The position numbers and the translations under genes were made by a program. From contig NC_063054.1 of NCBI RefSeq assembly GCF_018812025.1, forward strand, positions 8,450,582-8,514,581: DNA of 64,000 nucleotides. The letters are read 5' to 3'. The notes under the pieces were generated by a model. That model saw only the letters and a program-made list of their open reading frames with translations, was not told the DNA's origin and searched no databases. Positions 1 to 10,980 of this stretch are shown in pieces (the first letter of the stretch is position 1; the number at the start of each line of letters is the position of its first letter). Origin of the DNA: Megalobrama amblycephala (Eukaryota > Chordata > Actinopteri > Cypriniformes > Xenocyprididae).

Positions 1-67
1 AGTAACTGTTTTCTATTTTAAAATGTAATTTTACTAATTTGAATTTCCATTTTTTTCTATGTTCCTT

Positions 68-1030
68 CACTCTGTAAAACTCAATAGGTTCAGAATGCTC
101 AAAAAAACTAATTTTTTTAAGTTAGTACAACTTAAAATTTTTGTGACAAGTGGGGTGGGGCCGAGAGCCATTGAATTAGAAATCTGCTACAACTCAAGTC
201 AATCATATTAAAGAAAAATTTTGTCATTAATTACTCACCCTCATGTCGTTCCACACCCGTAAGACCTTCGTTCATCTTTGGAACACAAATTAAGATATTT
301 TTGATAAAAATCCGATGGCTCAGTGAGGCCTGCATTGCCAGCAAGATAATTAATGCTTTCTAATGCCCAGAAAGCTTCTAAAGACATATTTAAAACAGTT
401 CATGTGACTACAGTGGTTCAACCTTAATGTTATGAAGCAACAAGAATATTTTTTGTGTGCCAAAAAATCCCAAAATAACGACTTTATTCAACAATATCTA
501 GTGATGGACGATTTCAGAACACTGCTTCATGAAGCTTCCGATCCACGACTGATTCGAAACAAAAGATTCATAAAGCTTCGAAGCTTCATGAAGCAGTGTT
601 TTGAAATCTCCCATCACTAGATATTGTTGGATAAAGACGTTATTTTGTTTTTTTGGCACACAAAAGGTATTCTTGTCACTTTATAATATTAAGGCTGAAC
701 AACTGTAGTCACATGAACTGTTTTAAATATGTCTTTAGTAGCTTTCTGGCCATTTGAAAGTGGTAATTATCTTGCTGGCAGTGGAGGCCTCACTGAGCCA
801 TTGGATTTTTATCAAAAATATCTTAATTTGTGTTCCAAAGATGAACGAAGGTCTTACAGGTGTGGAACGACATGAGGGTGAGTAATTAATCATTTTTGGG
901 TAAACTAACCCTTTAAGTTCAGCTTACTACAATAAAATTGTGTTCAATAAAACTTTTTTTCTGTTAAGTACAATGAATATTCATTGTTATTTGAGTGAAA
1001 CGAACTCATTTCATTTCATTAATTTCACTG
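68..1030 (+). repeat. Interspersed repeat, copy 1, interrupted by a TTAA MITE
   Basis: This stretch and 3588-4837 share left parts (TGTAAAACTCAATA, then TTCAGAAT and CTCAAAA) and right parts (TTCAGCTTACTACAAT, then TTTGAGTGAAACGAACTCA). The two copies are therefore one repeat family. In this copy a MITE sits at 212-912, while the TTAA at 117-120 is uninterrupted. In the second copy the state of the two sites is reversed. The outer ends are approximate. The terminal sequence resembles ACACTGTAAAA-type ends common in fish non-autonomous DNA elements, but I cannot assign a named family. Confidence 0.6.
212..912. mobile_element. Palindromic TTAA-flanked MITE (AGGGTTAG family), left tip deleted
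   Basis: It is flanked by TTAA at 208-211 and 913-916. The right end reads back as AGGGTTAGTTTACCC. The left end has lost about 20 bases of this tip but keeps the next block (TTACTCACCCTCATG, CACACCCGTAAGACCTTCG), which recurs in reverse complement at about 840-890. The whole element is nearly palindromic with its centre near 560. A short open frame at 432-620 is only transposon sequence. It lies in an intron of the RalGPS gene. Confidence 0.8.
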
Positions 1031-1078
1031 TTCGGTTTTACATTGCAGATTTGGTGCTAATGATGGAAAACTGTTTAA

Positions 1079-1954
1079 AGGTGCCCTAGAACCAGTTTTT
1101 ACAAGATGTAATATAAGTCTAAAGTGTCCCCTGAATGTGTCTGTGAAGTTTCAGCTCAAAATACCCCATAGATTTTTTTTAATTAATTTTTTTAACTGCC
1201 TATTTTGGGGCATCATTAACTATGTACCGATTCAGGCTGCTGCCCCTTTAAATCTACTCTCGACTATAATACAGTGCATTTACAAAGTTCACACAGCTAA
1301 TATAACCCTCAAATGGATCTTTACAAGATGTTTGTCATGCATACTGCATGCATGCGTCGGATCATGTGATTAGTATTTATTTGGATGTTTACATTTGATT
1401 CTGAATGAGTTTGATAGTGCTCCGTGGCTAAAGCTAACATTAAACACTGTTGGAGAGATTTATAAAGAATGAAGTTGTGTTTATGAATTATACAGACTGC
1501 AAGTGTTTAAAAATGAAAATAGCAACGGCTCTTGTCTACGTGAATTCAGTAAGAAACGATGGTAACTTTAACCTCATTTAACAGTACATTAGCAACATGC
1601 TAACAAAACATTTAGAAAGACAATTCACAAATATCACTAAAAATATCATGTAATCATGGATCATGTCAGTTATTATCGCTCCATCTGCCATTTTTCGCTG
1701 TTGTTCTTGCTTGCTTACCTAGTCTGATGATTCAGTCTAATGCCTGGAACATGAGCTGGCATATGCAAATATTAGGGGCGTACATATTAATGATCCCGAC
1801 TGTTACGTAACAGTCGGTGTTATGTTGAGATTCGCCTGTTCTTCGGAGGTCTTTTAAACAAATGATTTATATAAGAAGGAGGAAACAATGATGTTTGAGA
1901 CTCACTGTATTCAACTATGCTAAGGTAAATTCAATTTTTGATTCTAGGGCACCT
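1079..1954 (+). mobile_element. TTAA-flanked MITE (AGGTGCC family), copy A
   Basis: Terminal inverted repeats AGGTGCCCTAGAA (left) and TTCTAGGGCACCT (right) are bounded by TTAA at 1075-1078 and 1955-1958. The interior is about 876 bp and matches copies at 3635-4529 (same orientation) and 27453-28423 (opposite). No transposase is encoded, so it is non-autonomous. A TTAA target and ends starting with AGG would fit mobilisation by a piggyBac-like enzyme. This is an inference from target choice only. Confidence 0.85.
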
Positions 1955-1958
1955 TTAA

Positions 1959-2125
1959 TATTTTTGAGGAATCCATGATACTTTTTTCAGGATTCTATTA
2001 TGAATAGAAAGTTCAAAAGAACAGCATTTATTTGACATGGGAATCTGTGACTTTATACATGTCTTTACAGTCACTTTTGATCAATTTAATTTTAACTTCT
2101 TTAAAAATAAATAAATAAATAAAAA
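1959..2125 (+). repeat. Fragment of the abundant AT-rich fish repeat
   Basis: Motifs such as GAATAGAAAGTTCAAAAGAA, CAGCATTTATTTGA and TCACTTTTGATCAATTTAAT recur many times in the window (3285-4985, 9240-9275, 25050-25250, 25980-26780, 35165-35585, 39395-39625). This is a fragment of one dispersed, AT-rich repeat of about 450 bp. Its class is not clear from the sequence. Confidence 0.6.
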
Positions 2126-2991
2126 TCGCACTGAACCCAGACTGTGAACGGTAGTGTGTGTTGCTTGATTTTGATGTAATTTCACTTTAGTGATAAACAA
2201 ATTTGGTTCAGTTGGGTCACTGCTTGATGTTCAATGTAAAATCAAAACCATTTGGGATCTTTTGCTCAAGTGCTTTTCTCTGTCTACACTCCTCCATCTG
2301 TCGTTTTGTGTCTTCCCCTCTGCCCTCTCCTCCTAATCTGCTCTTTTATCTTTTGGTCTACAGTGTCTCTTAACTGTCAGTCATTTGTCCATTAGCCCCA
2401 TCAAACCCAGCGGTTTCCTCAGAGAGTGTGTGTGAAGGGAGCCAAGGTAGTAAAAGAAACTGCGTTAAAGTCCAGTAATGGGAGCTGAGAGGCCTTTTAA
2501 AAACCACATTTCCTGCACATATTTGATCTGCCACTAAATCTGCCTATCTCTGTCTTTCTAGACCTTTTACTCATATATGCATGTAGATATGCTGTACAGT
2601 TACAGTGGCTCCGTTTTCTTACATAAGATCTTACATAAGCAGATAATTGCCATAAGTATGTCATTCAGTTAATCTTGATCGATATGTGCAGATTACTGCT
2701 TGGTCTTCCATTTTGTTTTTTGCTTGCTCAGGAAATGTCTTGATATATTAGACTTAGCTGACATTGTGGGGATTTTTTTTTTTTTACTTTTGGTAAAATT
2801 GGTAACACTTTATTTTATAGTGTCCTTGTTACATAAGTTACATGGTCACCTTGTCTGTGAAAGCGGGGGTACGTACGTGTACGTGTAATTTAACCAGTTG
2901 AGTGGTTGATAAATATCTATGGTCAATATGCGTATTTATTTCTCTGCACTACTGCTTCAGTGAATGGACGGACGTCTTTTCTTGTCCACAG
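2126..2991. other. RalGPS intron, mostly unique sequence
   Basis: No repeat family or coding exon could be recognised with confidence. A splice-site-framed 24-nt segment at 2423-2446 was considered and rejected. The 3' end (TTTTCTTGTCCACAG) is the acceptor of the exon at 2992. Confidence 0.5.
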
Positions 2992-3084
2992 GTGGCAGCA
3001 TGGACTAAGTATTGGGTGGCTCTTTGTGGTACTCAGCTTTACTATTATACTGCCAAGTCCCTCAAGGCCACAGAGAGGAAGCAT
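2992..3084 (+). CDS. ralgps2: RalGPS-type Ral GEF, PH-domain exon (third from last coding exon visible before the two PH exons and C-terminus)
   Basis: This is the first of four exons in the window from the 3' end of a RalGPS gene. RalGPS proteins are Ral-specific guanine-nucleotide exchange factors with an N-terminal CDC25 catalytic domain, a proline-rich middle and a C-terminal PH domain that recruits them to membranes. The catalytic part is upstream of the window. The exon has a good acceptor (CCACAG) and donor (GTGAGT), is 93 nt, begins and ends in phase 0, and encodes 31 residues. They include WTKYWVALCGTQLYYY, the first strands of a PH fold, then a Lys/Arg-rich loop (KSLKATERKH). Neighbouring fam20b on the same strand matches the RALGPS2-FAM20B order of human chromosome 1q25, so I prefer ralgps2 to ralgps1, whose C-terminus is very similar. 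The ortholog choice therefore rests on synteny rather than on sequence. Confidence 0.88.
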
Positions 3085-3587
3085 GTGAGTCTTTCCCCAC
3101 TTTCACAGATACCAACACACATTAGTTTTTAGGATTATTAGGATTTACATTCTCTTTATGACTAAGCAATTGTTTCATAATATAAAATATAATTAAAAAC
3201 ACATTTATAATATAATATTATTTGATATTAGTATTAATAATAACTATTATTATTCATTTTATTTATTAATTAGGATAAATTAAGTTTTTATACCATTCAA
3301 AGTTTGGATTTGATAAAATCTTTTAATGTTTTTCAAAGAAGAAATACATTTACCAACAATGAGAGTAATATTTTGAAAAATAACTGTCTTCTATTTGAAT
3401 ACATTATCATTTTTCAAGTCTTCAGTGTCACATGATCGTTCAGAAATCATTCTAATATCCTGATTTACTGCTCAAGAAATATTTCTCCTTATTATTAATG
3501 TTGAAAACAGTTGTGCTGATTAATATTTTTGTGGAGTCTCTTCTTTGATGAATGGAAAGTTCAAAAGAACAGCATTAATTTTAACTA

Positions 3588-4837
3588 CACTGTAAAACTC
3601 AATAAGTTCAGAATACTCAAAACTCATTTTTTAAAGGTGCCATCGAACGTTTTTTTTACAAGATGTAATATAAGTCTAAGGTGTCCCCTGAATGTGTCTG
3701 TGAAGTTTCAGCTCAAAATACCCCATAGATTTTTTTAAATTAATTTTTTTAACTGCCTGTTTTGGGGCATCATTAAATATGAGCCGATTCAGGCTGCTGC
3801 CCCTTTAATTCCTCGCGCTCCCCGCCCCCGAGCTCGCGCTTGCCTTAAACAGTGCATAAACAAAGTTCACACAGCTAATATAACCCTCAAAATGGATCTT
3901 TACAAAGTGTTCGTCATGCAACATGTCTAATCGCGTAAGTATGGTATTTATTTGGATGTTTACATTTGATTCTGAATGAGTTTGAGGCTGTGCTTCATGG
4001 CTAAAGCTAACATTACACACTGTTGGAGAGATTTATAAAGAATGAAGATGTGTTTATGCATTATACAGACTGCAAGTGTTTAAAAATGAAAATAACGACA
4101 GTCTTGTCTCCGTGAATACAGTAAGAAACGATGGTAACTTTATCCACATTTAACAGTACATTAGCAACATGCTAACGAAACATTTAGACAAACAATTTAC
4201 AAATATTATTAGCTATTGTCCTTGCTTGCTTACCTAGTCTGATGATTCAGCTGTGCACAGATCCAGACGTTAATACTGGCTGCCCTTGTGTAATGCCTTG
4301 AACATGGGCTGGCATATGCAAATATTGGGGGCGTACACCCCGACTGTTACGTCACAGTCGGTGTTATTCTAAGATTCGCCTGTTCTTCGGAGGTCTTTTA
4401 AACAAATGAGATTTATATAAGAAGGAGGAAACAATGGAGTTTGAGACTCACTGTATGTCATTTCCATGTACTGAACTCTTGTTATTCAACTATGCCGAGG
4501 TAAATTCAATTTTCAATTAGATGGCACCTTTAAGTTAGTAGAACAGAGAAGAACCCTGTAAATCCCAACATAACACAACATTAAACACTAACTTATGTCT
4601 CCCTATGTTAATCATGTGCAAAAACACAAAATAACGCTTAATTTCAACATTTATTTTCCTTATACAGTCTGACGCAAAGCATGCTGGGAATTAGAAATCT
4701 GCTGCAACTCAATCATATTAAGTTCAGCTTACTACAATCAAACTTGGAGTTCACACAAGTACAATGAACTTTCATTATTATTTGAGTGAAACGAACTCAG
4801 TTCATTTAAGTAATTTCACTTTTTTAAGTGTAGAAGT
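3588..4837 (+). repeat. Interspersed repeat, copy 2, interrupted by a TTAA MITE
   Basis: This is a paralogue of the repeat at 68-1030. Its ends read CTACACTGTAAAA on the left and TTTTTTAAGTGTAG on the right, an imperfect inverted pair. It is interrupted at 3635-4529 by the AGGTGCC MITE. Its uninterrupted TCATATTAAGTTCAG near 4717-4731 is the empty counterpart of the TTAA site filled by the MITE at 212-912 in copy 1. Confidence 0.6.
3635..4529 (+). mobile_element. TTAA-flanked MITE (AGGTGCC family), copy B
   Basis: It begins AGGTGCCATCGAA, ends ATGGCACCT and is flanked by TTAA at 3631-3634 and 4530-4533. The interior parallels copy A (CAGCTCAAAATACCCCATAG, GGGGCATCATTAA, CAGGCTGCTGCCCCTTTAA, TTACGTCACAGTCGGTGTTA). 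The copies differ by substitutions and small indels, so they are separate insertions. It is non-autonomous. Confidence 0.85.
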
Positions 4838-4985
4838 CTTTTGAAACATTATAAATATCTGTACTTTCACTTTTGGTCAAATTAATGCGTCCTTGCTGAA
4901 TAAAACTAATAATTTCATCCAAAAAAAACAAAAAAAAAAAACACTTACTTACACCAAACTTTGGAGTAGCAAAAACTAGTGTTCC

Positions 4986-5699
4986 TAATATAAATCTGCA
5001 AAGTTGTATTTCCCTTCAGACTAATAAAAACCTGATCCTCTTTCACAAGGGTGTGTCTTTGATGCTAGAACCGTTTTAGCGTACAATATGCTTTATACAG
5101 TCCAAGGTGGTCCATCTGAAGCTGATACAGATGAAATGACACTCATCATCTGAGAGGAAGAGAGCATCACTGTTTCCTGCAGCCATCGCATAATCACTTC
5201 AATATGACATTGATGGAAGAGTGCTTATTCTAATACCATCCAGCAGGAGAGGTTGGGAGAGATAGGGATCATGTGAGCCAGGGAAAGTTATGCCGAATGG
5301 ACTCAATCAGACAGAAAGCCTTGGGTGGCGTTTGTAGAGATGTGACGCTGTCCAGGAGGTGTAGAGAAGAGAGGAAGAGTGGTTGGATCCAGGAAGGATG
5401 CTAACAAACAGCATGCTTGACTGATTAATCAGGGTTCAGTGCTGAAGGAGGGCAGCTGTTTGCAGTCATTGAATAATGAGATGGATGACATCATCAGTGC
5501 AAGCCCAGCTATCACACATTATCAGGATTAATGAGAAGCACATGTCTCTATCAAATACACACTTAGTAACAGACGATTACACACACAGGGCTACTTGTTT
5601 AATGCTTGCAATACATGTACATTCAAAATTGTGCACAAGAATGAAGTCAAGATGTATGCATGTGTATTCATATTAAAACGATGAAATTCATGTTCAGTT
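4986..5699. other. RalGPS intron, unique sequence
   Basis: No gene, repeat family or recognisable regulatory motif was seen here. Base composition is more balanced than in the AT-rich stretch that follows. Confidence 0.4.
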
Positions 5700-6745
5700 T
5701 TCAAATTAATTCAATTAGTAGTACTAATAGTAATATATTTTCTAAATAAATGTATTTCTATACAAATTGTAATGCCATTAATTTGTAATTCAAATGCCTT
5801 TCTTAAATTAGAAAAAAAAAATAGATTAAAGCATTTTAATATTTTGACTATAATAATAATAATAATAATATTAATAGTGTTTTGAATGAATTAAGTTAAT
5901 TTATATACAAATTGGAATTAAATTAATATAATTTGTAATAACATTTTCACATTAAAATTAAAAAATTATATTATTAGAAATTATAACTATTTTTAATTAA
6001 ATTAATTTAACTTAACTTTAATTGTAACTAAAATGTTTATTTTAAATTAGAAAAAAAGAAGAATTTTACTATTTTGACAGTAATATTTGGTTTTTAATAA
6101 TAATAATAGTGTTTTGGATTGATTAAATTCATTTATATACAATTTTGAATTAAATATAATTTGTAATAAAATTTTCACCTTAAAGTGGAAAAATTAGATT
6201 ATTAGAAATTATAACAGTATTTTAATTAATTAAATGAATTTATGTATGAGGGGGGGGGTGGATTAGAAGAATTTTTTATTTTTTTATTTTGAGTGTAATT
6301 TTCAGTTTTTAATAATAATAATAATAATAATTCAAATTAATTCAATTAATTTATATTCACATTGTAATGCCATTAATATAATTTGTAACTAAAATATTTA
6401 TTTAAAATTGAAAAATAGATTAGAAGCATTTTAATATTTGACTGTATTCTCAGTTTTTAATTCCAATGTTTTTATTAAATTAGAAAAAAATGGATTAGAA
6501 ACATTTTAATATTTTAACTGAATTAATAATATTTTGAATTAATCAAATTAATTTATATACAAATTGGTAATAAACTTTTCACATTAAAGTGGAAAAATGA
6601 GATTATTAGAAATTATAACAGCATTTTGAATTAATTTATATATAAATTTGAATGCTATTAATATAATTTGTAATAAAATGTTTATATTAAATTGGGGGGA
6701 AAAAATAAATTAGAAGTATTTTAATATTTCAACTGTAATTTTCAC
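5700..6745. repeat. Degenerate AT-rich tandem repeat (about 200-250 bp unit)
   Basis: A module recurs about five times with decay: (AAT)n, then GTGTTTTGAAT, then ATTTATATACAAATTG, then AATATAATTTGTAATAA, then TTTTCACATTAAA, then TTATTAGAAATTATAAC. It is extremely A+T-rich and ends directly before the acceptor of the exon at 6748. The period was estimated by eye. Confidence 0.6.
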
Positions 6746-6747
6746 AG

Positions 6748-6853
6748 TTCAAGTCCACTGCCAGCAAAAGTGTTTCTGTTTTGGGTTTAATGGCCATGAT
6801 GGCAGACGACCCGGAGCATCCCGACATCTTCCTGCTGACAGACTCGGAGCATG
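6748..6853 (+). CDS. ralgps2: RalGPS PH-domain exon (second in window)
   Basis: The acceptor is TTTTCACAG and the donor GTGAGA. The exon is 106 nt: 35 codons plus the first base of a Gly codon completed by the next exon. It encodes FKSTASKSVSVLGLMAMM, then ADDPEHPDIFLLTDSEH, the middle strands of the PH domain. The reading frame continues directly from the exon at 2992. No stop or frameshift is present. Confidence 0.9.
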
Positions 6854-6997
6854 GTGAGACAGCCAATCACAAGCCCTGTACTTGTATCTGTGCAGTCCAT
6901 ACAATGATATATTGATGCAATATTGTGAGAAAAGATTTACAATTTAGCAATATATTATAACGTGAATATTTTGTGTGTTTGATTTGTGTGCCCACAG

Positions 6998-7089
6998 GAA
7001 ACTCGTATAAGTTCCAGGCAGGGAACAGAATGAACGCTCTGCTGTGGTTCAAACACTTGAGTGCAGCTTGTCAAAGCAACAGGCAACAG
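6998..7089 (+). CDS. ralgps2: RalGPS PH-domain exon (third in window)
   Basis: The acceptor is GTGCCCACAG and the donor GTGTGT, which opens a short GT tract. The exon is 92 nt. Its first two bases finish a Gly codon, and then 30 codons encode [20 protein letters not shown] followed by [10 protein letters not shown]. The last part is the C-terminal amphipathic helix with the conserved Trp that closes the PH fold. The exon ends in phase 0, matching the last exon at 9313. Confidence 0.92.
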
Positions 7090-8005
7090 GTGTGTGTGTG
7101 TTTGTTTGTGTTTGTGAGAGAGAGAGAGAGTGTGTGCATGTTTGCGTGCGTGTTCAGCTCAGAGGGTTATTTAGCTCACAGATTCCTTTGTAGAGAAAAT
7201 GAACCGCATAATCAATGTAGTGCCCTTCAGTGTGCACTCAGTGTTCAGAGCGTTTCCATGTGAAGGCTGCACATAATTGCTCCTCAGGAGATGCTATTGT
7301 GTGTTGGAATCCTTTGGGTTCAATAAATATGTGAACATTTTGCTCTGACCTTGTGTTTTGAAGCAGCGAGTCACTGACATTGTTTCAGTGGGATATTTTA
7401 AATTAAAAGCATTTCCCATAATAGCTTTTTGAAACCTGTTGTTCCCAAATACGCAGGTCATCCTGGACAAGTTCCATCAGCAGGTGTTTAGGGCTTTATT
7501 AAACTGAGCTATGACACTGCCCTCTAGTGCTTGATTGATTGATTTATTTATTTATTGTCTCCAAGTGCAGTGTTGGAGAAGCTTGTTTTAAACAAGCTAT
7601 TTGTGATTTACAGTCGTTAAACTACAGTCAAGCTACTCTTTTAAAAAGGTGCTAACTACATTGCAAGCTAGAGCTACAGAAATTAGGTTGTCTTTTTAAA
7701 TGTGGGCCTATAACTATCAGATGATATAATATACAATTTAATCAGCAACATATCTTTCTGGCACAAAACAGTAAGGGTCTTTGAATGAATAAATTCAGTT
7801 AGAGGTACTGCATTCAACTTAAACATATACATTTACACCAAATATAATTAATAAACTTAGACATTTAAAACACATTTAACATTTAAATAACTGAGACCAA
7901 AACATAGTGATGAACAGCAAATATCAACTAAAATGTCTTATGCTCAACAAAGTTGCATTTATTTGAAAATACACAAATACAGTAAAACAGTAATATTGTG
8001 ATATA
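7090..8005. other. RalGPS last intron, 5' part
   Basis: It starts with short (GT)n and (GA)n tracts at 7090-7135. The remainder is mostly unrecognised. At about 7960-8005 there is sequence of the abundant AT-rich fish repeat (AATACAGTAAAACAGTAATATTGTG), whose continuation lies at about 9236-9275 on the other side of the Tc1 element. Confidence 0.45.
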
Positions 8006-9224
8006 CACTATATTGCCAAAAGTTTTGGGACGCCTGCCTCTATGTGCACATGAACTTTAATGACATCCCATTCTTAATCTGTAGGGTTTAATATGGAGAT
8101 GGCCCACCCTTTGCAGCTATAACAGCCTCAACTCTTCTGGGAAGGCTTTCCACAAGGTTTAGGAGTGTGTTAATTTTTGACCATTCTTCTAGAAGTGCAT
8201 TTGTGAGGTCAGGCACTGATGTTGTCGAGAAGGCATGGCTCGCAGTCTCCGCTCTAATTCATCCCAAAGGTGTTCTGTCGGGTTGAGGTCAGGACTTGTG
8301 CAGGCCAGTCAAGTTCCTCCACACCTTTATGGACCTTGCTTTGTGCACTGGTGCGCAGTCATGTTGGAACAGGAAGGGCCATTCCCAAACTGTTCCCACA
8401 AAGTTGGGAGCATGAAATTGTCCAAAATGTCTTGGTATGCTGAAGCATTAAGAGTTCCTTTCACTGGAACTAAGGGGCCAAGCCCAACCCCTGAAAAACA
8501 ACCCCACACCATAATCCCCCTCCACCAAACTTTACACTTGGCACAATGCAGTCGGGCAAGTATCGTTCTCCTTGCAACCGCCAAACCCAGACTCGTCCAT
8601 CGGATTGTCAGACAGAGAAGCGTGATTCGTCACTCCAGAGAACACGTCTCCACTGCTCTAGAGTCCAGAGGCGGCGTGCTTTACACGACTGCATCCGACG
8701 CTTTGCATTGCACTTGGTGATGTAAGGCTTGGATGCAGCTGCTCGGCTATGGAAACCCATTCCATGAAGCTCTCTATGCACTGTTCTTGAGCTAATCTGA
8801 AGGCCACATGAAGTTTGGAGGTCTGTAGCTATTGACTCTGCAGAAAGTTGGCGACTTCTGCGCACTGTGTGCCTCAGTATGCGCTGACCCCGCTCTGTGA
8901 TTTTACGTGACCTACCACTTAATGGCTGAGCTGCTGTTGTTCCCAATTGCTTCCACTTTGTTATGATACCACTAACAGTTGACCATGGAATATTTAGTAG
9001 TGAGGAAATTTCACGAATGCACTTATTGCACAGGTGGCAACCTATCACGGTACCACACTTGAATTCACTGAGCTCCTGAGAGCGACCCATTCTTTCACAA
9101 ATGTTTGTCGAAGCAGTCTGCATGCCTAGGTGCTTGATTTTATACACCTGCGACCATGGAAGTGATTGGAACACCTGAATTCAATGATTTGGAGGGGTGT
9201 CCCAATACTTTTGGCAATATAGTG
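8006..9224 (-). mobile_element. Tc1/mariner-type transposon, nearly full length but inactive
   Basis: Inverted ends of about 33 bp start CACTATATTGCCAAAAG on both sides (about 27 of 33 matching by eye). The left end abuts a TA, while the right flank reads TT. The 1.2-kb interior codes on the minus strand for a broken Tc1-family transposase. Both flanks belong to the AT-rich fish repeat, so the transposon landed inside an older repeat in the last RalGPS intron. Confidence 0.88.
8225..9090 (-). pseudogene. Tc1-family transposase pseudogene
   Basis: The likely start is the ATG whose complement ends at 9090, giving MGRSQELSEF, the usual start of Tc1-like transposases. An N-terminal paired-like helix-turn-helix region follows (IREISSLLNIPWSTVSGIIT, then RSRKITERGQRILRHTVRRS). 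The catalytic part contains WSDESRF and, in another frame, [20 protein letters not shown] and then [16 protein letters not shown] stop at about 8608 and at least one further frame change, near 8380, separate the parts, so no intact DDE enzyme can be made. Confidence 0.85.
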
Positions 9225-9312
9225 TTGGCTTATAAGTTTTAATATATTTTTTTCAGGATTCTTTGATGAATAGAAAGTTTGATCATTGTTACTTTATCTT
9301 TTTCCATTCCAG

Positions 9313-9342
9313 GTCCCAGCGAACCTAATGTCCTTCGAATAA
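9313..9342 (+). CDS. ralgps2: RalGPS last coding exon and stop
   Basis: After the acceptor TTTCCATTCCAG the exon gives VPANLMSFE and a TAA stop at 9340-9342. This short tail is typical of RalGPS proteins and directly follows the PH domain. The exon begins in phase 0, matching the donor at 7089/7090. Confidence 0.88.
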   Translation, partial: VPANLMSFE

Positions 9343-10980
9343 GTGAGACCAGAACGAATCAAAGTTCATGAGCAGCTGGATGACAGGAGAGCAGAGGAAT
9401 ATGAGGAACGCTGGGGAAGGAGGAGAGACCAGAGATGAATAAAAGAGCAAATGACTTGTGTTTTTTTGTGTGCGTTGGAGCTTTTCCACTGCCATCACCC
9501 AGCCTGAACCCCACAGCAAACTCCTCGAGCACCACTGCCTTAACAAGCAGAGTGTGAGTGTATGTGTGTGTGAAAGAGATCGTGACGCAGCAGCAATGGT
9601 GTCCCCTCTGCTGGTCTGACCTGAAAGGACCTTATTCCTTTTACATTTTATTTACACTTCCTCCACTTCCTTCCATCTGATTCCCAGAAAGTGAGGATCT
9701 TGGTTTCTTCTTTAAGGAGTCATGGACTCTTCACGGACCTCTGGAGTTTGTTTACACCTTCTTTACCTTGTTTGTTGCTTGAATTTTATGTATTAACTGG
9801 TTGTAAATCTAATCCACGCTCCTCCTCCTCTGACAAAGCACACCCTGGAAACTCTCCGACTCTCCAAAATCGACCCTCAAACACATAATCACACAAGACG
9901 TTGATTGTGTCTTTGCACACTTGAGTTAGGCTCATGCAAGCATAACACATGATTTTCAACTGCAGGAAATGGAAGACCCTCACATATTAAAACCCAACTC
10001 CGAAACGCAACCAGAAAGGGCTCCGATACTCAATGAATTCCAGATGAAAAGACTCTATTCTTCTTCTGAATGTCTCCTTCAGAGTTTTCTATTCAACTTC
10101 TGTTCTCTTTTATGGATTCTGTAGCTTTCTTTTTAGCTTATATCAACACAAACATGTTCGTTTTGCTAGAAGACACCTGAAATGTTCTACAGGACGGTGT
10201 GTAGGATGAAAGGATTGAGAAAGGAAGAGCTCATCAAGATGTTTGAAGACTTCAAAACATCAGCAATAAGCACCGGTTTACACCAGTTCAATCAAACAGT
10301 AAAAGAATCGTGTGTTCGCTTCCGGATTCACAATACGAGTCGTCTATGAGGACACACGTACATAAACACACTTTTCAAGCTGTGAATGTTAGTGGGCACA
10401 GAGGTTTACATCTCCAAACTTGTGTTTAGTACTATTATGTTTATTTTTTTTTTTCTCCAATCTACCAGTGGTTTTCCAATGGAATATTGTGAACGGTGGG
10501 AGACGGAGCAGGAGATAAGGCACTTGTGCGCTAGTGTTTTTCACAGCATCAACAGCCCTTGTTTACTGCTGTTGATGATTTAATTTTATGTAATGTGGTT
10601 TTATTTTATTATTTTATTTCAGTATTACTGGGATAGTTGCACATGTCTAGACTATTTTAATTGTCTGTTACATTAACATGTTACATGTTATTTTGTCATT
10701 TTCATTTCGAAAGTAACGCCACCTCAACTTGGCTTCGGTAGGATGATGGAGATGTTTTCTTCTTGTTGAGCCATTAAGGTTCTGTTCATTTAGAGAACAG
10801 CTTTATCAGTTTTTTTTTTGGGAACAAGAGATGTCGTCTGTTAAGCTCAGAACAAATGATTCGCGTTAACAGAGCAGGAGACGTTATCCCGCCGGACCAG
10901 GATGTCTCAGGATGTTTGATTAAATGGGTCCATCTTTATCTTTTGTTTTTATGGTGAATAAATCTTATGGGGCCCCTAAA
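9343..10980 (+). other. ralgps2: Probable 3' UTR of the RalGPS gene
   Basis: This is mostly non-repetitive sequence without coding exons. It reaches an AATAAA at 10957-10962, the nearest good polyadenylation signal seen after the stop. A longer form could use the AATAAA at 14911-14916. Its extent is inferred and would need transcript data. Confidence 0.5.
10957..10962 (+). terminator. Candidate polyadenylation signal AATAAA
   Basis: This is a canonical hexamer 1.6 kb after the RalGPS stop. It directly overlaps the left inverted end of the element holding the 42-bp array. A G/T-rich stretch (AGTGGGGGGTGGTGGGGGGT) about 30 nt downstream fits a cleavage-enhancing element. Confidence 0.45.

Larger units (their letters stand above)
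3285..4985. repeat. Abundant AT-rich fish repeat split by a nested insertion
   Basis: The left part (about 3285-3587, with TCAGTGTCACATGATC and CAGAAATCATTCTAATAT) and the right part (about 4838-4985, with TTGAAACATTATAAAT and CCTTGCTGAATAAAA) are consecutive segments of the same dispersed repeat. They are separated by the element at 3588-4837, which itself holds a MITE. This gives three nesting levels and hence a relative age order: the AT-rich repeat is oldest and the AGGTGCC MITE youngest. Confidence 0.65.

Noticed and set aside
2423..2446. Possible 24-nt micro-exon (CCTCAG acceptor, GTAGTA donor) in the RalGPS intron
   Set aside because: The encoded peptide does not resemble the start of the PH domain, and one frame has a stop. 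Splice motifs of this quality occur by chance.
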